From: Chrysemys picta bellii
Taxonomy: Eukaryota; Chordata; Testudines; Emydidae
Reading direction: 5' to 3'
DNA length: 64,000 nucleotides
NCBI RefSeq assembly: GCF_011386835.1
Contig: NC_088800.1
Span: forward strand, 59,611,439-59,675,438
In this document: positions 13,259 to 25,434 of the stretch, one piece after another
Layout: every line of letters starts with the position of its first letter
Numbering within the stretch: position 1 is the first letter of the stretch
Position numbers and translations under genes: made by a program
The notes under the pieces: model-generated
Told to the model about the DNA's origin: nothing
What the model saw: the letters and a program-made list of their open reading frames with translations, nothing else
Database searches by the model: none

Positions 13259-13335
13259 AGAAGAACAGGAGTACTTGTGGCACCTTCTTTTTGCGGATAC
13301 AGACTAACACGGCTGCTACTCTGAAACCTGACTAA
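13259..13335. repeat. Turtle-type AGACTAACACGGCT repeat, collapsed copy
   Basis: Contains GAACAGGAGTACTTGTGGCA, a short CACCTT, then CTTTTTGCGGATACAGACTA and ACACGGCTGCTACTCTGAAA. The left part and the tip face each other across an almost absent centre, as if the element lost its interior. Related tips are at 28600-28630 plus 29360-29392, 50705-50802 and 55578-55637. From memory these tips belong to a family whose full-length members may be Penelope-like retroelements. That is unverified. Confidence 0.6.
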
Positions 13336-15123
13336 AATATTGTTGCCTGGTCCATTCATATATACTATTTGGCATGTCTCTCTCTTGTCGAGTGACCTCT
13401 ATATGATACCCATGTGTGTTTCCCTCATATTATGAAGTCACTGGTCATGGCTCCATAGAGAAGGTTGATTTGCATTTTTCACTAAAAGCCGGGATTCAAT
13501 TTCTTTGTCATGTATGAAAAACACAGCATAGCCTCCAAAACCTACAGCACTTATTCTCTGAGTACAGAATCAGTAGTGTATGGATTTACAAGTGAATCTG
13601 TTAATTAGTTTAAAATTAATTAAAATGAAATTTAAATGGATCATTTAAAAGTTTTAGCATTCTTCAGTCTCTTCTGTGTCCTGAATGATCTTAATAACAG
13701 AATAACACATTCTGAAAATTTTCCATATTATTTAATATGCAATGAAATCTTGTGCATAAGTTATAATTGAAAAAAATAGGTTGTGATGAAACTAAGTTAT
13801 TAATGATTATTGTATCAAATTATTATGATTACATAAAATATTTTGTTTTGTGTTCATGTACAAAACTTTAAATAACTTTTGAAAACCAAGGAAGTTCCAA
13901 GACAAAAAATCTACATCAAAATGGAGTTAAGATTAAAGATACATATCAGTAATTTAAGATTAAAAAACGTTAGAGGGATATTGTAATTATCTCAAAACCA
14001 AAACATCTAAACATGGTAGTCTAATGGAAATGTACAGTTAATACACCCAAACAACTTCTAATCTGCCCTGTAGAATAACCATAAAATCACCATTCAATTA
14101 TCATTAGTGCATAATAGTATTTATGATCCCAGATTACATGACATTGATATTGTTTCTTCATAACATCGATAGAAGTAATTCCCATTGAATTGAATGGACT
14201 TTGGTTTAAACATATACACTTTCTTTTTTAAGCACTTGTGGTAAAAATCTGTTGTTAAAAATATCCTGGGACACGCTATAAGAACTTTCTGTACTTTAAA
14301 TAGAGTAAACCATTAGGGACTATTTAGTCTTTAAAGACACCATCCTCATCAGACTGAGATGAAATCAGATTTTCTTGACAACCTGATTTGGTGAACTAAA
14401 TAGGTTTGAGCATTGAATATTACTTTCCCTAGAGTTTCCCTAGGTTAAAAATAGTGAAATGGTAAAAAGAGTGTCCAAGAGAGACTTTTGCATCCCCATG
14501 GAAGTTTTCACTTTGAACAAAACGTTTCATTTTATAATTGCAATACATTATGCCTTTGAACTTTCTATAGCTAGAACTATTAAGTAAGAATATTACATTC
14601 CATTTATTATATTACATTTTAAGTCCAGTTCATACATTTTTTAATTTTCTTCATGTTTTGACAGCTTGCCACCTGTGGAATAAAACCAATCAAGAATGTA
14701 CGAGGCACTTATTGAGATTGTATCCTTCCTGTATAAGGTCTTTACATAAGGATCTCAGTCTCCTTTAACATCTATTTCAGTCCATCTCTCCGCACTTAAA
14801 AGGCAAAAAGGAGAAGACAAAAAAGCCAGATTAAATTTAAACCTCTCTCCTTGTCCTGCATCCCATGCATGAAGCAGGGGAAAGGAAAGTAATTAAATGA
14901 AAATATGCGAGAGGGTTCAGTGAAGCATGTGAAATTCCACCAAATATATACCTTGTTGCTATGATAGAGCAAAGCTATAGTTTAAGCAAACTCCTTTTTG
15001 AAGAGCACCTAAATTATTGCACTATATACTTTGGGTATAGAGAGTATTTTTGTAACAAACATATATCTTGGAAATAATTTTATTAGAGAATATTTAAAAA
15101 AAATAAACGATACAGAAAATTTG
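13336..15123. other. AT-rich intergenic DNA, no gene seen
   Basis: About 1.8 kb of strongly AT-rich DNA. No supported gene, RNA or repeat boundary. Confidence 0.35.
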
Positions 15124-15496
15124 AAGCGTTAGTTATTGGTCATTGGGGGTAACATGCAGAGTAAAGGGGTATGTTGGTGTTTTGGGGCTGGGCAGCACAC
15201 ATAGTATATACACACTGCAATGTCCCCAATGAGGGGTGGGTAACCGGTGGGCGGGATCACGAGACAGTCGATAAACGGTGAGGGTCCACCCCCATACGGG
15301 AGGCAGGGACAGTTATGGATATAAGCAAGCGGGCTGGGTAATGGGGATGGGGTGACCCTCACGTGGCGGGATTCAGCTAGGTTTGGTGGGTTTAGGGCTC
15401 AGGGGATAGGGTCCAGCAGGGTGTGTGTGTGGGTGCACGAGGTCTCCCCGGCTCACTCTTGGTATTGGCGGTGGCCGGTGAACTTCCCAAGTGTTA
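15124..15496. other. G-rich island of unknown origin
   Basis: The plus strand is abruptly G-rich and carries CpGs between AT-rich flanks. It is bounded by AAGCGTTA (15124-15131) and AAGTGTTA (15489-15496), which match at 7 of 8 positions and could be a target duplication. No terminal inverted repeat is evident. A minus-strand frame of 77 codons (15129-15362) is proline- and cysteine-rich but matches nothing I know. It may be an inserted element or LTR remnant. Confidence 0.4.
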
Positions 15497-17385
15497 TCTT
15501 CCCTTGAGTACTGTAGTACATTGGGAGAAGATTTCTCCCATTTTCCTCTGACTTTGGATAGTGGTAACAGATGGTGAAATGATTTCAAACATCTCACAAA
15601 AGCCTTTATTTATATATAGTATTCCCTTAAACTTTTTGTTCTTTTCAAGGCAGTTTCTCTTTCTGGAGTTCTGAGTTTTTGTTTCTGACATTCTCTGATT
15701 GAAAAGACTAGCACCGTTCATTAGTGTTTTTTTGTTAGTGCGACATGCACTAAACAGGGCTTAGTTATATTTCATGTCTCTGAGTTCTCTATGTGCTGAC
15801 ATTCAGATGAGTCACTGTTTGAATTTTATTATTTATTGGGTGGTTGGTAAGTAGGTTGATTTTGTATTTAAAATTCATTTTAAATGCCTGCTCTGAATAT
15901 ACTCATCCACCTTTAATTTGCCTGGTATTTTGAACAGAATCAGACTAGCTGTATTTACTAACTGCCATATCTTCTGGACCTGCAATTCAGCTAAAAGTGT
16001 GAGATGATGAGGAACTTTTACTTTGCAATGTTCAATTGCTGGAACAGACTGTGTCATCAAATGCATGCACCTTTGTAGATGGTAAGCAAGTTTTACCTAG
16101 GCTATTTAATTACAGCATGCATTGTAGCTGGCTAGTATGTAGGTGTTAATGAAGGCTGAATCTAAGCTGTAGCTGCGGAGTAATATTTAAAGAACCTCAT
16201 TTTATCTAATAGCATTGTTCTGGTTTCAGAACTTTAAGGAAAAGTATCCGTTTGAAACTCATAAAGTGCACAGTATTTGCCAAATTCAATTCTACTCCAA
16301 CTGAACTCGGACCTAGTTAATGTATTTTCTGTTGTTGGCAAGTTTCTTTCAAATAGTTTGTAAAAATTTTATGTCTGTTTATATGATTATTTCACCATGT
16401 CATCTGTTTGTGTATAATTACAAGATTAGATTATTTTGACTGTCATATAAACATCTTTCAAATACTGCCTAGAAAACAAACAATGATTATATGTTAGGCA
16501 CTAGTAGCTTCGTCTTCTTCAGCATTTATAGTAGAAAATTCAATATGCTCAAAACCACGTCCATCACTTCTTTTGGTACATGCTGATGATTATTTGAATG
16601 AGAAAGTAATTTCACTGATCTGTATTTTCCCCTCTTCCACTGCATTAATTAGATATAGCTAATGATGGTCTGGAAATGATTTTTTCCCCCAGCAAAAAAA
16701 TTAGATGAAAATGAAAAATCTTACTGAAGTTCTATCCAATAAAGCCCTACATGTTGTTAAGAATTGAAATGCACAGAAATGTCCACCTGGTGATAATAAC
16801 TATTTACATACATGAACTGAGTGATGTAGAAACATAGGAAAAAGCAAGTAAAAGAAATTAGTTTCAAAAGTTTTCTTTTCTCATTTAGGTAACTTAAGTT
16901 AGAGAAACACAGGTGCCTTTCTTTTCTATTTAGCTCTTAATAAATCATGTAGAATAATTATGCAGATAAATTTTAACAGTACTATGAACTCTGCTTTGCT
17001 GGTGCCATCTAGGAATGTTCATGATAAATCAATCTATAGTATACTGTGTATTCTCACTATTAGCCTTTATGGAATCTCCATTGTTCCTATGCAATACTAC
17101 ACCTGAGTAATACATTATTAAATACTTCATCCTTCTAACATATTGTTAGAGCAACAGCTGGTTCTGATATTGTGTTAAACCAATACACCTCAGTGCCAGG
17201 CATTTTGCTGCTACATTACTCGAAGCATAACATTGTATTTATTTTATTAATGTTTCCTGTCATTGCTGTAACAACTTCTCATGGGATGGCACTCTAAAAT
17301 ATTTTCTTAAAAAGTAGAGATGAGACCAAACAAAAACCTTGTATCCATGCACAACCAACATTTAGGAAAGTTTAGTTATCTATTG
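15497..17385. other. AT-rich intergenic DNA, no gene seen
   Basis: No supported gene, RNA gene or repeat boundary. Frames are under 80 codons. Confidence 0.35.
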
Positions 17386-17389
17386 TTGC

Positions 17390-18430
17390 ATTAACTTTGA
17401 TGGAATATAGAGGCCCAGAGAGTCAAAGGTGTTACCAGGACCCTCTCAGTCTCTAACGCTAATAGTTTTAAACAAGATTCGGGGGTCCAAGTAAGAGACC
17501 TCAGTCTGCTTAGTACCATGGCAAACACACCATTACAATCCTTTAATAAAAAGTTAAAAGATACAGAAAAATAAGGAAAAATAGTTGGAACATTTTAATT
17601 GTGAAGTAGTAAGTTAGGCTCTCATATTAACAGTATCCCTTGTTCCTTTTCCCTCTAGCTCATGAGAGTTGTTAGAAGGAAGAAACCCTGTTTGACAGTC
17701 TTTAGTATGGGATTAAAGATAGTAATAACTGTTCTTTTGTGGGGAAAAGAGAAAAAGTTAGTTGAGATGGGCTGGGGCTGCAGCTGCTGTTTAAGTCCAT
17801 TCTCATTTTCTGGTAGACAAAACAAGAAAAACACACACAAGAGGGGAGAGAAAAGATAGAAAAAGCAGCTTCTCTCAACAGGGATCACTCTAACTTGCAG
17901 CCTCACTGCTGGAGAAACACCACAGTAGCATGTGCTTATATCAGCCATGCCGAGACTTAGCAACCTGTACCAGCATCAGGCTTTTTAGGGAATTGCTTTT
18001 AACTGACACTTTGGTCACAGGCTTACAGCAGTGTTGCAAAATATACAGTCGTGACCTGTAAAACAGAGTCCTATTACACAGAATACAAAAGGCCCAGGAG
18101 TCAGTGGGGGTGGCAGCCATAATGGTGAGGCTTATGTCTTCCTGTTCTCCCATCTTTTAGTCAGCTGGCCTCTGTTAATATTCCCCCCCCCCCCAAGTCT
18201 GCTTTTTTTAAGGATTCCGTAAAGGGAGTGATCCCCTTCATTACTTTGTCTAAGTCTAATTTCTGATGTGCCAATTTTGATCCACTGATTTTTGGTTCCA
18301 CACTTAGCTTGTTTACATCCATAACTTTACCATAGTCCTTGAATTATATCAGTAGGCCTTGTTGTTTGGACTAATTCAGTCTTTTAGTCTCCCTTTTGCA
18401 CCTTTTCTCCCCAATACTTACTGTTATGGG
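17390..18430 (-). mobile_element. Probable LTR-derived repeat fragment
   Basis: The composition changes here, and the text resembles an LTR-type repeat I associate with turtle genomes, for example TAACAGTATCCCTTGTTCC, GACACTTTGGTCACAGGCTT and CCAGGAGTCAGTGGGGGTGG. A poly-C run sits at 18182-18194. I see no paired LTR, primer-binding site or target duplication. Orientation and limits are uncertain. Confidence 0.3.
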
Positions 18431-18437
18431 TTATTAA

Positions 18438-18606
18438 AGAACCATAGAAATGTCAGGCTGGAAGGGATCTCGAGAGGTCATCTAGTCCATTCCTTGGTGC
18501 TGTGGCAGGACCAAGTAAACCTAGACCATGTCTGACAAATGTTTTTCTAACCTATTCTTAAAAAGCTCCAGTAATGGAGATTCCACAACCTCCCTTGGAA
18601 GCCAAT
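18438..18606 (-). mobile_element. CR1 3'-end fragment (distal part)
   Basis: Read on the minus strand this is a CR1 3' untranslated end. On the plus strand one sees ACCATAGAAATGTCAGGCTG, GAAGGGATCTCGAGAGGTCA, TCTAGTCCATTCC and AGATTCCACAACCTCCCTTG, the standard inverted tail of vertebrate CR1 elements. It stops at GAAGCCAAT and resumes at about 20164, because another element is inserted. Confidence 0.8.
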
Positions 18607-20163
18607 TGTGAGGAATGAGAGCCCGTAGGAATGAGGAACCTGCTTAGCTGCTATCTTATCCCCCAGGCAGTCAAACAAGGCTAGCCGTGCCCCAGTTGAG
18701 CTGCCTGATTGACATAATCACCCCATTCGCTGAAGAGATCAGCAGACCTGGTCTTCGGATCAGCAGCAATAGGGTGCTTGCTGCTCAAAGCATTCACCCT
18801 TAGCTACAAGCTCCTGCACTTGCCTTGTTCCCAGCCCTGCTCCTGCCCTGGACCCAGCACAGTCTTGTAACTGCCTTGCCTCATTCCAGGTTGTGAGGGG
18901 TTGGATCACAGAAACCCCCTTGGGAACTGCCATCTGATGTGCCAAGACTACTTCTGCCCCTGCTTTCCTGCCCTGACAGCTTGGGACTTCAGAGCCCTGC
19001 GTTGTTTGAGCCAGACCCGCTAGCCTGCTGCAAACCCAAACCCAGGTCTGAACCACGTCCCCTAACAGCTGTAGGCCTAATTGAAAGCAGCTTAAGAAGT
19101 GTCCCTGTCTTGAACACTCAAATGCCCAACTCCCAATGGGGTCCAAACCCCAAATAAATCCATTTTACCCTGTATAACCTTTATAAACTCATAAATTGTT
19201 TGCCCTCTCTAACACTGATAGAGAGATATGCACAGCTGTTTGCCCCACCCCTCAGGTATTAAGTAAAAAGTGATTTTATTAAATACAGAAAGTAGGATTT
19301 AAGTGGTTCCAAGTAGTAACAGACAGAACAAAGTGAATTAAAAAGCAAAATAAAATAGAACACGCAAGGCTCTGTCTAATACAGTAAGAAAACTGAATAC
19401 AGATAAAACCTTCCCCTCAGAGGTGTTCCAGTAAGCTTCCTTTTACAGACTAGTCTCCTTCTAGTCTGGATCCAGCAATCACTCACTCCACCCCGTGGTT
19501 ACTGTCCTTTGTTCCAGTTTCTTACAGGTATCCTTTGTGGGTGGAGAGGCTATCTCTTGAGCCAGCTGATGACAAAATGGAGGGGCCTCTCAGGGGTTTA
19601 AATAGACTTTCTTTTGTGGGTGGAGGCCCCCTCCTCTCTCCTATGCAAAGTTTAGTTACAAGATGGAGTTTTGGAGTCACATGGGCAAGTCACATCTCCA
19701 TGCATGACTCAGAACTTACAGGTAGCAGCCATGGTTCACATGCTGCCTTGAACGTCCTCAAGTAGACTTCTTATGTGGATTGGAGCCTTCCAAGATCCAT
19801 TGTCCAATAAGTGCTTCTTGATTGGGCACTTAATTTGCACATTCCTTTCTCAAGAAGCTGACCAGATGCTTTACTAAGGCTACTGAGAAATCAAGCAAGT
19901 ACACAGCCAACATTCATGACTTCAAACACAAAAATGATACATGCATACACATAGGATGAATAGATTCAGTAGATCATAACCTCAACAGAGATATGTTACA
20001 TGTAGCATAAAACATATTCCAGTTATATCATATATACATTCATAAGCATATTTCCGTAAACCGTTATGGGGTGCACTGTCACACAGATAATCTGGCATCC
20101 AGCCTCTGACGCCAGCTCTGACCTCTAGGCATGACCTCCCACATCCCAGTTTCTGATATCTAT
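18607..20163 (-). mobile_element. LTR-like element nested in a CR1 tail
   Basis: Foreign DNA splits a CR1 3' end (18438-18606 and 20164-20300). Its right part ends with GGGTGCACTGTCACACA (20069-20085). On the minus strand that reads TGTGACAGTGCACCCC, a TG-initiated LTR-like start. The interior (about 18890-20080) matches, from memory, a long turtle LTR-type repeat with TGATTTTATTAAATACAGAA and CAACTCCCAATGGGGTCCA. The 80 bases at 20083-20163 and the left segment 18607-18885 are not explained. No gag or pol frame is present. The target duplication cannot be fixed because the CR1 junction bases are degenerate. Confidence 0.55.
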
Positions 20164-20300
20164 TGCACTGCTTAATTATCTTTAGAGTTAGAAAGCCTTT
20201 CATAATATCTAATCTAAATCTCCCTTGCTGCAGATTAAGTCAATTACTTCTTGTCCTAGCTTCAGTGGACATGGAGAACAATTGATGCCAGTCCTTTTTA
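20164..20300 (-). mobile_element. CR1 3'-end fragment (proximal part)
   Basis: Resumes the CR1 tail broken at 18606. It shows CTTTAGAGTTAGAAAGCC, AATCTAAATCTCCCTTGCTG and ACTTCTTGTCCTAGCTTCAG, in the order expected of an inverted CR1 3' untranslated end. Confidence 0.75.
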
Positions 20301-20324
20301 CACCAGTGTTCCAACAGTAGCCGT

Positions 20325-21625
20325 TGCCAAACGATTTTCAGAGAAAATGAATAGAACAGGGCAATTATCAAATGATCCATCCCCTGTTGTCCAGTCCCAG
20401 CATCTGGCAGTTAGAGGTTTAGGAACACGCAGAACATGGGGTTACCTCCCTGACCACCTTGGCTAATAGCCGTTGATGGATCTATCCTCCATGAACTTAT
20501 CTAATTCTTTTTTTAAACCAATTATAATGTTGGCCTTCACAACATCCCCTGGCAACGAGTTCCACGAGTTGATTGTGCATTGTATAAAGAACTACTTCCT
20601 TTTATTTGTTTTAAACCTGCTGCTTATTAATTTAATTGGGTGACTCCTGGTTCCTGTGTTATGTGAAGGGCAAACAAGACTGCCTTATTCACTTTCTCCA
20701 CACCATTTAAGATTTTATACTCCTCAGTCATATCCCCCCTTAGTCATCTATTTTTTTCTAAGATGAACAGGCCCAGTCTTTTTAATCTCTCCTTATATGG
20801 AAGCTGTTCCATACCTATAATCGTTTTTGTTGCCTTTCTCTGTACTTTTTCTAATTCTAATATATTTTTTGAGATGGGGCGACCAGAACTGCATGCAATA
20901 TTCAAGGTGTGAGTGTACCATTGATTTACTTGTCATTACTGGATTTTATCTGATTTCAGACCAATTCTCCAATTTGTCAAGGTCCCTCTGAATTCTAATC
21001 CTGTCCCCCAAAGTGCTTGCAGCCTCTCCCAGCTTGCTGTCATCTCAAAATTCACTCCATTGTCCAAGTCATTAATGAAAATATTAAATAGGACCAGACC
21101 CAGGACAGACCCCCACTAGTATGTCCCCCTCACCCAATCTGATAGTGAACCATTGATAATTTCTCTGAGATACAATCTTTCAATCAGTTGTGCATACACC
21201 TTATAGTAATTTCATCTTGACAACATTTCCATTGTTTGCTTATGAGAATATCATGTGGAACTGCATCAAAAGCCTTACTAAAATCAATATCAGATCTATA
21301 GCTTCCCCCGTCCACTAGGCCAGTAACCCTTTCAAAGAAGGAAATTAGTTAGGTTTGGTATAATTTGTTCTTGATAAATTGATGCTGATTATTCCTTACA
21401 ACCCTATTATCCTCTTGGTGGTTACACATTGGTTGTTTAATGATTTGTCCCAGTATCTTTCTAGGTACCGAATTTAGGCTATCTGGTCTAGAATTTCCCA
21501 GATCCTTTTTGTTCCCTTTTTTAAACATAGATACTTTGTTTGCTTTTCTCCAGTCCCCTGGAACTCTGCCCATCCTCTGTGAGGTCTCAGAGATAATCGC
21601 TCACAGTTATTGTGACATTTTATGA
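20325..21625 (-). pseudogene. CR1 retrotransposon relic with partial reverse transcriptase
   Basis: A second CR1 of another subfamily on the minus strand. The 3' part (20340-20470) has AATAGAACAGGGCAATTATC and CTCCCTGACCACCTTGGCTA. Next come sequences corresponding to the C-terminal end, such as GAGTTCCACGAGTTGATTG. At 21349-21573 a minus-strand frame encodes GRVPGDWRKANKVSMFKKGN and a NSRPDSLNSVPRKILGQII stretch, matching the CR1 reverse-transcriptase finger region (canonically a W-K-A-N, F-K-K-G, N-Y-R-P-V-S-L pattern). Here the R-P-V-S-L motif reads R-P-D-S-L. The frame is broken many times and the catalytic centre lies in a disrupted stretch. This is a dead 5'-truncated copy, and its 3' tip abuts the other CR1 tail near 20300-20330. 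Confidence 0.85.
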
Positions 21626-21812
21626 ACTTTTACTCACTTCTCCCAGTTGATCTTTCAGTTAGGGTATTTTTGTAGGCCTAATTATTACAACAGGACTTCC
21701 CAGTTTAAGTCTTTCTCTGCTGAAAACTTGGAATCTTTCAAAATGGATCAAGTCCACAGAGTCCAGTTAATTAAGGCCACCCACATTATATCCTCACTAC
21801 AGTGTATGTGCA

Positions 21813-21839
21813 TGTATATATATATATATATATATATAG
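21813..21839. repeat. (TA)n microsatellite
   Basis: Alternating TA run after a TGTATGTGCATG lead. Seen directly. Confidence 0.95.
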
Positions 21840-23214
21840 ACATGACACTTTGTTTTTTTGGGTACTGCACTGTTGACACTTCTAAGAATTCTGCATGTGG
21901 TCAAGAGACAATAGCCATTTTGTGCTGAGAAATGCTGTAGAAGAGATACACAAAATATACTCTCTCTTCCAAACTGTATGCTGTCCATATAGATTTTGCT
22001 TTTGTTATTTTCTTTATTATTTTCATTAAACTACATTTATTAACTTGGACCAAACTATATTATTATTTCTCCATGGTAAGATATAAGCCAAAACTTACTA
22101 CTGTCTCAAAATTCAGTAGAACTAGTGGCAGGTTTATAACAATGTATGAATCATGCAAGAAATCAATGGAGAACATTTAAATGTCAAATATGAAAGAAAA
22201 CAATACAATGATCAATGTGTTATATTAAAATAATGCAATCTAGTAATGACTCACCTAATGACAAACTGAAGTTCTATATGTTGTTATCTTGGTGTGAATG
22301 GGCCCTAATTTCAGCCTCCCCCCTTGACCTGTATACATAGAAATTACTAGAGAATCTTCTGAAACAAAATTTAAAAACAAACAAAAACTACTCTTCCTTA
22401 GAGAACTTTCATTTAGAATTTCTAAACTTTGGTTTAGAGATCAATGAAACAAAAGTGAACCCAGCTGTCAAAATTCCGACCCTGAGGCCACCCAATATGT
22501 CTGGGCTGACTACACACATAAACCAAAGAGCAAACAAAATAACATGCATCATATGGAATTTGATATCCAAGAAATGCCATAGTAGATTCTCCAAGTTCCT
22601 GGAGAAAAGAAAATTGATTCCCCTGGCAGCCCTCCTTCCCCTAGAGACTAGCTTCTCTTTAGAGATCTCTTCATTAGCAGCAAAGTGCAGCTGCCTTTAG
22701 TTAATCCATGTCCCGGTGTCCCTCTCTCCTGAGATGACGGAGGAAATCTCCTGGGTCCTAGTTTCCACTGGAGTAATCCTAGTTCACTGTCTAATTCAGT
22801 GACACTCTTCTTCACAGGAAAAACTGTTATAGGAGTGTACCATGATGGCGGGGGCCCTGAAAAGCCACTATCTATCTATCATAGGTTGCATCACAATGAA
22901 GAACTAACACACAACATCCTGGGTTCAATCTTGATTCCATTGAAATTAATGGCAATATTTCCACTTGATTCAAAGGAAACAGGAATAGGCCTACTAGATG
23001 TAAAAACTGCACTACTGTTCTAAGTAGAAAGAGCAAATAATTAGTATTGAGTAACTGATGAATTTTGCTTGTGTTGCTGTTCTTGAATTTTCTATGAGCA
23101 ACTTATATTTTCTTCAAACATATTCATTATTCAAAAATATACTCTGAATAATCTCCTATAATCATACTTGATTGTTGTGATGAAGTGGGAATATTTTGTT
23201 ATTTTTTTTTAATC
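21840..23214. other. Intergenic DNA, no gene seen
   Basis: AT-rich, no supported gene. A short TTCCATTGAAATTAATGGCA palindromic core at 22935-22954, followed by an AATAGGCCT end, is probably another short palindromic repeat remnant (22917-22995). Confidence 0.35.
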
Positions 23215-23905
23215 CTATGTGTGCCTCTCTGTACTTTGCATTGCTACCCAGTGGGAGCAAAAGTGTTAAGGTTTCTCTGGAGGCAGAGCAAAAGAAATAA
23301 GGTGTGTGTCACTTTGCTGCCTCTGGTGGAATGAATGGGTCATTAAGGAATGGGCAGGAACCTGCTAAAACCTATCCATATCACTGGAGAATCTGAAAGA
23401 GATACCTGGAAACTCCCAATGGCCAGGACATTGACACCTAACAAACAATAACCAAGGGGAAGGAGGTTTTCCCTACCTCTCAGCAGGGACGCACAACCAA
23501 GGCCCCTACTCCAGAACAGAGAGAAAGGTAGCAGGTGGCAGGCTTAAGTGCTGCCCTCAGAAGGGAGACAGTGTTCACTTTGGACTGGAAAAGGGACAGA
23601 GAGACAGAGCTTGAAATGGATTCCATAGCAGCTTGGCTGGCAGATTGCTCTGACTTGGCCAGATGGACTATGTCTTTTCCTTTATTTCTTGCCTGAGTCT
23701 CTGAAGTGTGTACAAGTCTCTGAACAGGAGTTTGTCAGTTGGACTCACTAGGCAGAACACACAGTGTGAGGCAGGAATGCGGAACCCACAGACTCAGCCT
23801 TGGAGGCTCTGAGGCTGCATGGTCTACCCTGGAGGAAGAGTGTGATCCCTTAGGATGTCTGCCACACTCCAAAGCACTGTTAAGAACCTGGGGCATAGCA
23901 CAGAT
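23215..23905 (+). mobile_element. Possible LTR-type repeat fragment
   Basis: GC content rises. From memory the text resembles a turtle LTR family: TGTGTGCCTCTCTGTACTTT, TTGCTACCCAGTGGGAGCAA and GTCACTTTGCTGCCTCTGG. No second LTR, clear TG...CA ends or target duplication was located. The 88-codon frame at 23739-24005 runs over its end and looks fortuitous. Confidence 0.3.
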
Positions 23906-24477
23906 CCTATGTATTCACAAACAATTGTTCAGTAGCAAGTCACTGTATTTGACATACAAAAATCTGACTTTGTTGGCTAGTTTTGCTTGGACACAAGTCA
24001 CATGATATTATTTCTCACTCTATTTAAGAATAACTCTTAAAACCAGTTACAAACATGAATAGTTGAATGTTGAGGGTTGAACTAAAAATTCTGAATAACC
24101 TACTTTGGAGACAGTTAAACAGATTCTGCACTGTGTGCATGCACAGAGGCACCGCAAGTTAGGCATTAGGGAATTCTACATGGCTCCTTGCAGTAAGTTC
24201 TTATTCTTTGGTACAGCTCAATTTTCCTACAATAAAATTAAAAACACTATATTAGAGTACATGGACTGAGCCAAGATACTACAGTGCCTGGTGATTTTAT
24301 AAATATGTAACACAGAGCTACAAACAATGCTTCAAACCTTCTCATTGGATTCCACAGGGCTACTCTGTGGATTTTCACATTCTGGACTAAATCCTGTAAC
24401 TCCCAGTACTTATTACAAAATATATGTATTACATGAACTTTTTATTTCTATTACAATTGTGTAATATGAGATCAGAA

Positions 24478-24560
24478 TCAGACCCACAGACTCTGTAAAA
24501 GTTTTAGGAAAGGATAGATACTACGCTTTATCCTGGCTATGATAAGTAGGCATAGGATAG
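24478..24560. repeat. Left arm of a widely spaced inverted repeat
   Basis: CAGACCCACAGACTCTGTAA, AGTTTTAGGAAAGGATAGA and CTATGATAAGTAGGCATAGG reappear inverted at 25435-25512, about 0.9 kb away, at high identity. The outer sequences (ATCAGAATCAGACC) match the ends of a common amniote palindromic repeat. The two arms may be the ends of one long foldback element or two inverted repeat copies. Confidence 0.7.
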
Positions 24561-24921
24561 TTTCCAAATTATTCCTTTATTTCTTGACCTCTCAAGAAAA
24601 TTAGAAATTAATATTTAATATATTTCTGTGTTGGAGTATGGCTGAATCAAATGTACATGTAGATAAAATTGGATTTGTTTCTGTTAATCTTTTTATTTTT
24701 GCATATCAAATATTACAAACAGCAAAATCCCATCTCTTTTTTCCTTGGATATAAAACATATGTAAAGGCATAAGTAATGTTATGAACCAAATTCATGAAA
24801 TGTGTTATATTTCTTAAACATACAGCATATCTTTACCCTTGAATGTTCATTAATATTTTCCTTATCCATGGTAGAGCAGAATAGGAAGAGGGACCCGTAA
24901 TCTTGCTAGTGTGCTGTTGTG

Positions 24922-25067
24922 TGGAGTTACAATTGTCTTCTCCTGCATCGGTGTTCAACAATTATTTAGACAATTTAATATTAGAAAATATGCAAGTGCT
25001 TTGGTTTCACTGCCAGCAAACATTCTCTGCCTGAGCAGGTAATATATGATATTCGTAATCCTAAGTA
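24922..25067. other. Source of the 146-bp duplicated segment
   Basis: From TGGAGTTACAATTGTC to TCGTAATCCTAAGTA. The same 146 bp occurs at 28393-28538 with constant offset 3471 and a single mismatch (CATCGGTG here, CATCTGTG there). The segment contains ATGCAAGTGCTTTGG (24990-25004), which also forms the left junction of the copy. Confidence 0.9.
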
Positions 25068-25158
25068 TCAATTTGTTGTTTTGTCTTTTAAAGAAGACAG
25101 ATGTGCAGTTTGAACTTCAATATGTATTCCTAAGTTGTGCATTCAGTAATTGTGATAC

Positions 25159-25282
25159 CAAAGGTGCTGGAACTAGGGGTGCTGCCACACCCTCTGGTTT
25201 GAAGTGGATTCCATTATATACAGGGTTTGCAGTTTGGTTCAATGACTAAGCACCCCCACTATAAAAATTGTTCTAGCACCCG
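25159..25282. mobile_element. hAT-type miniature element (124 bp)
   Basis: The ends are CAAAGGTGCTGGAACTAG and the roughly inverse TTCTAGCACCCG. The interior has GGGGTGCTGCCACACCC and CTAAGCACCCCCACTATA. The flanks TGTGATAC (25151-25158) and TGTGATTC (25283-25290) match at 7 of 8 positions, the 8-bp duplication expected of hAT transposons. Non-coding. Confidence 0.65.
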
Positions 25283-25434
25283 TGTGATTCATGTCTGTAC
25301 GCACAAATTTGGTAATTCCCTGTGCAAGTACCTAGTTTGTGGACAAAAACTCAGTGATTATGTGGCTAGTGTCTTTAAAGACAGACTTTTTTTTCCATGC
25401 ACCCACTTTGAGCACATCTCACATTGATGTGAAA

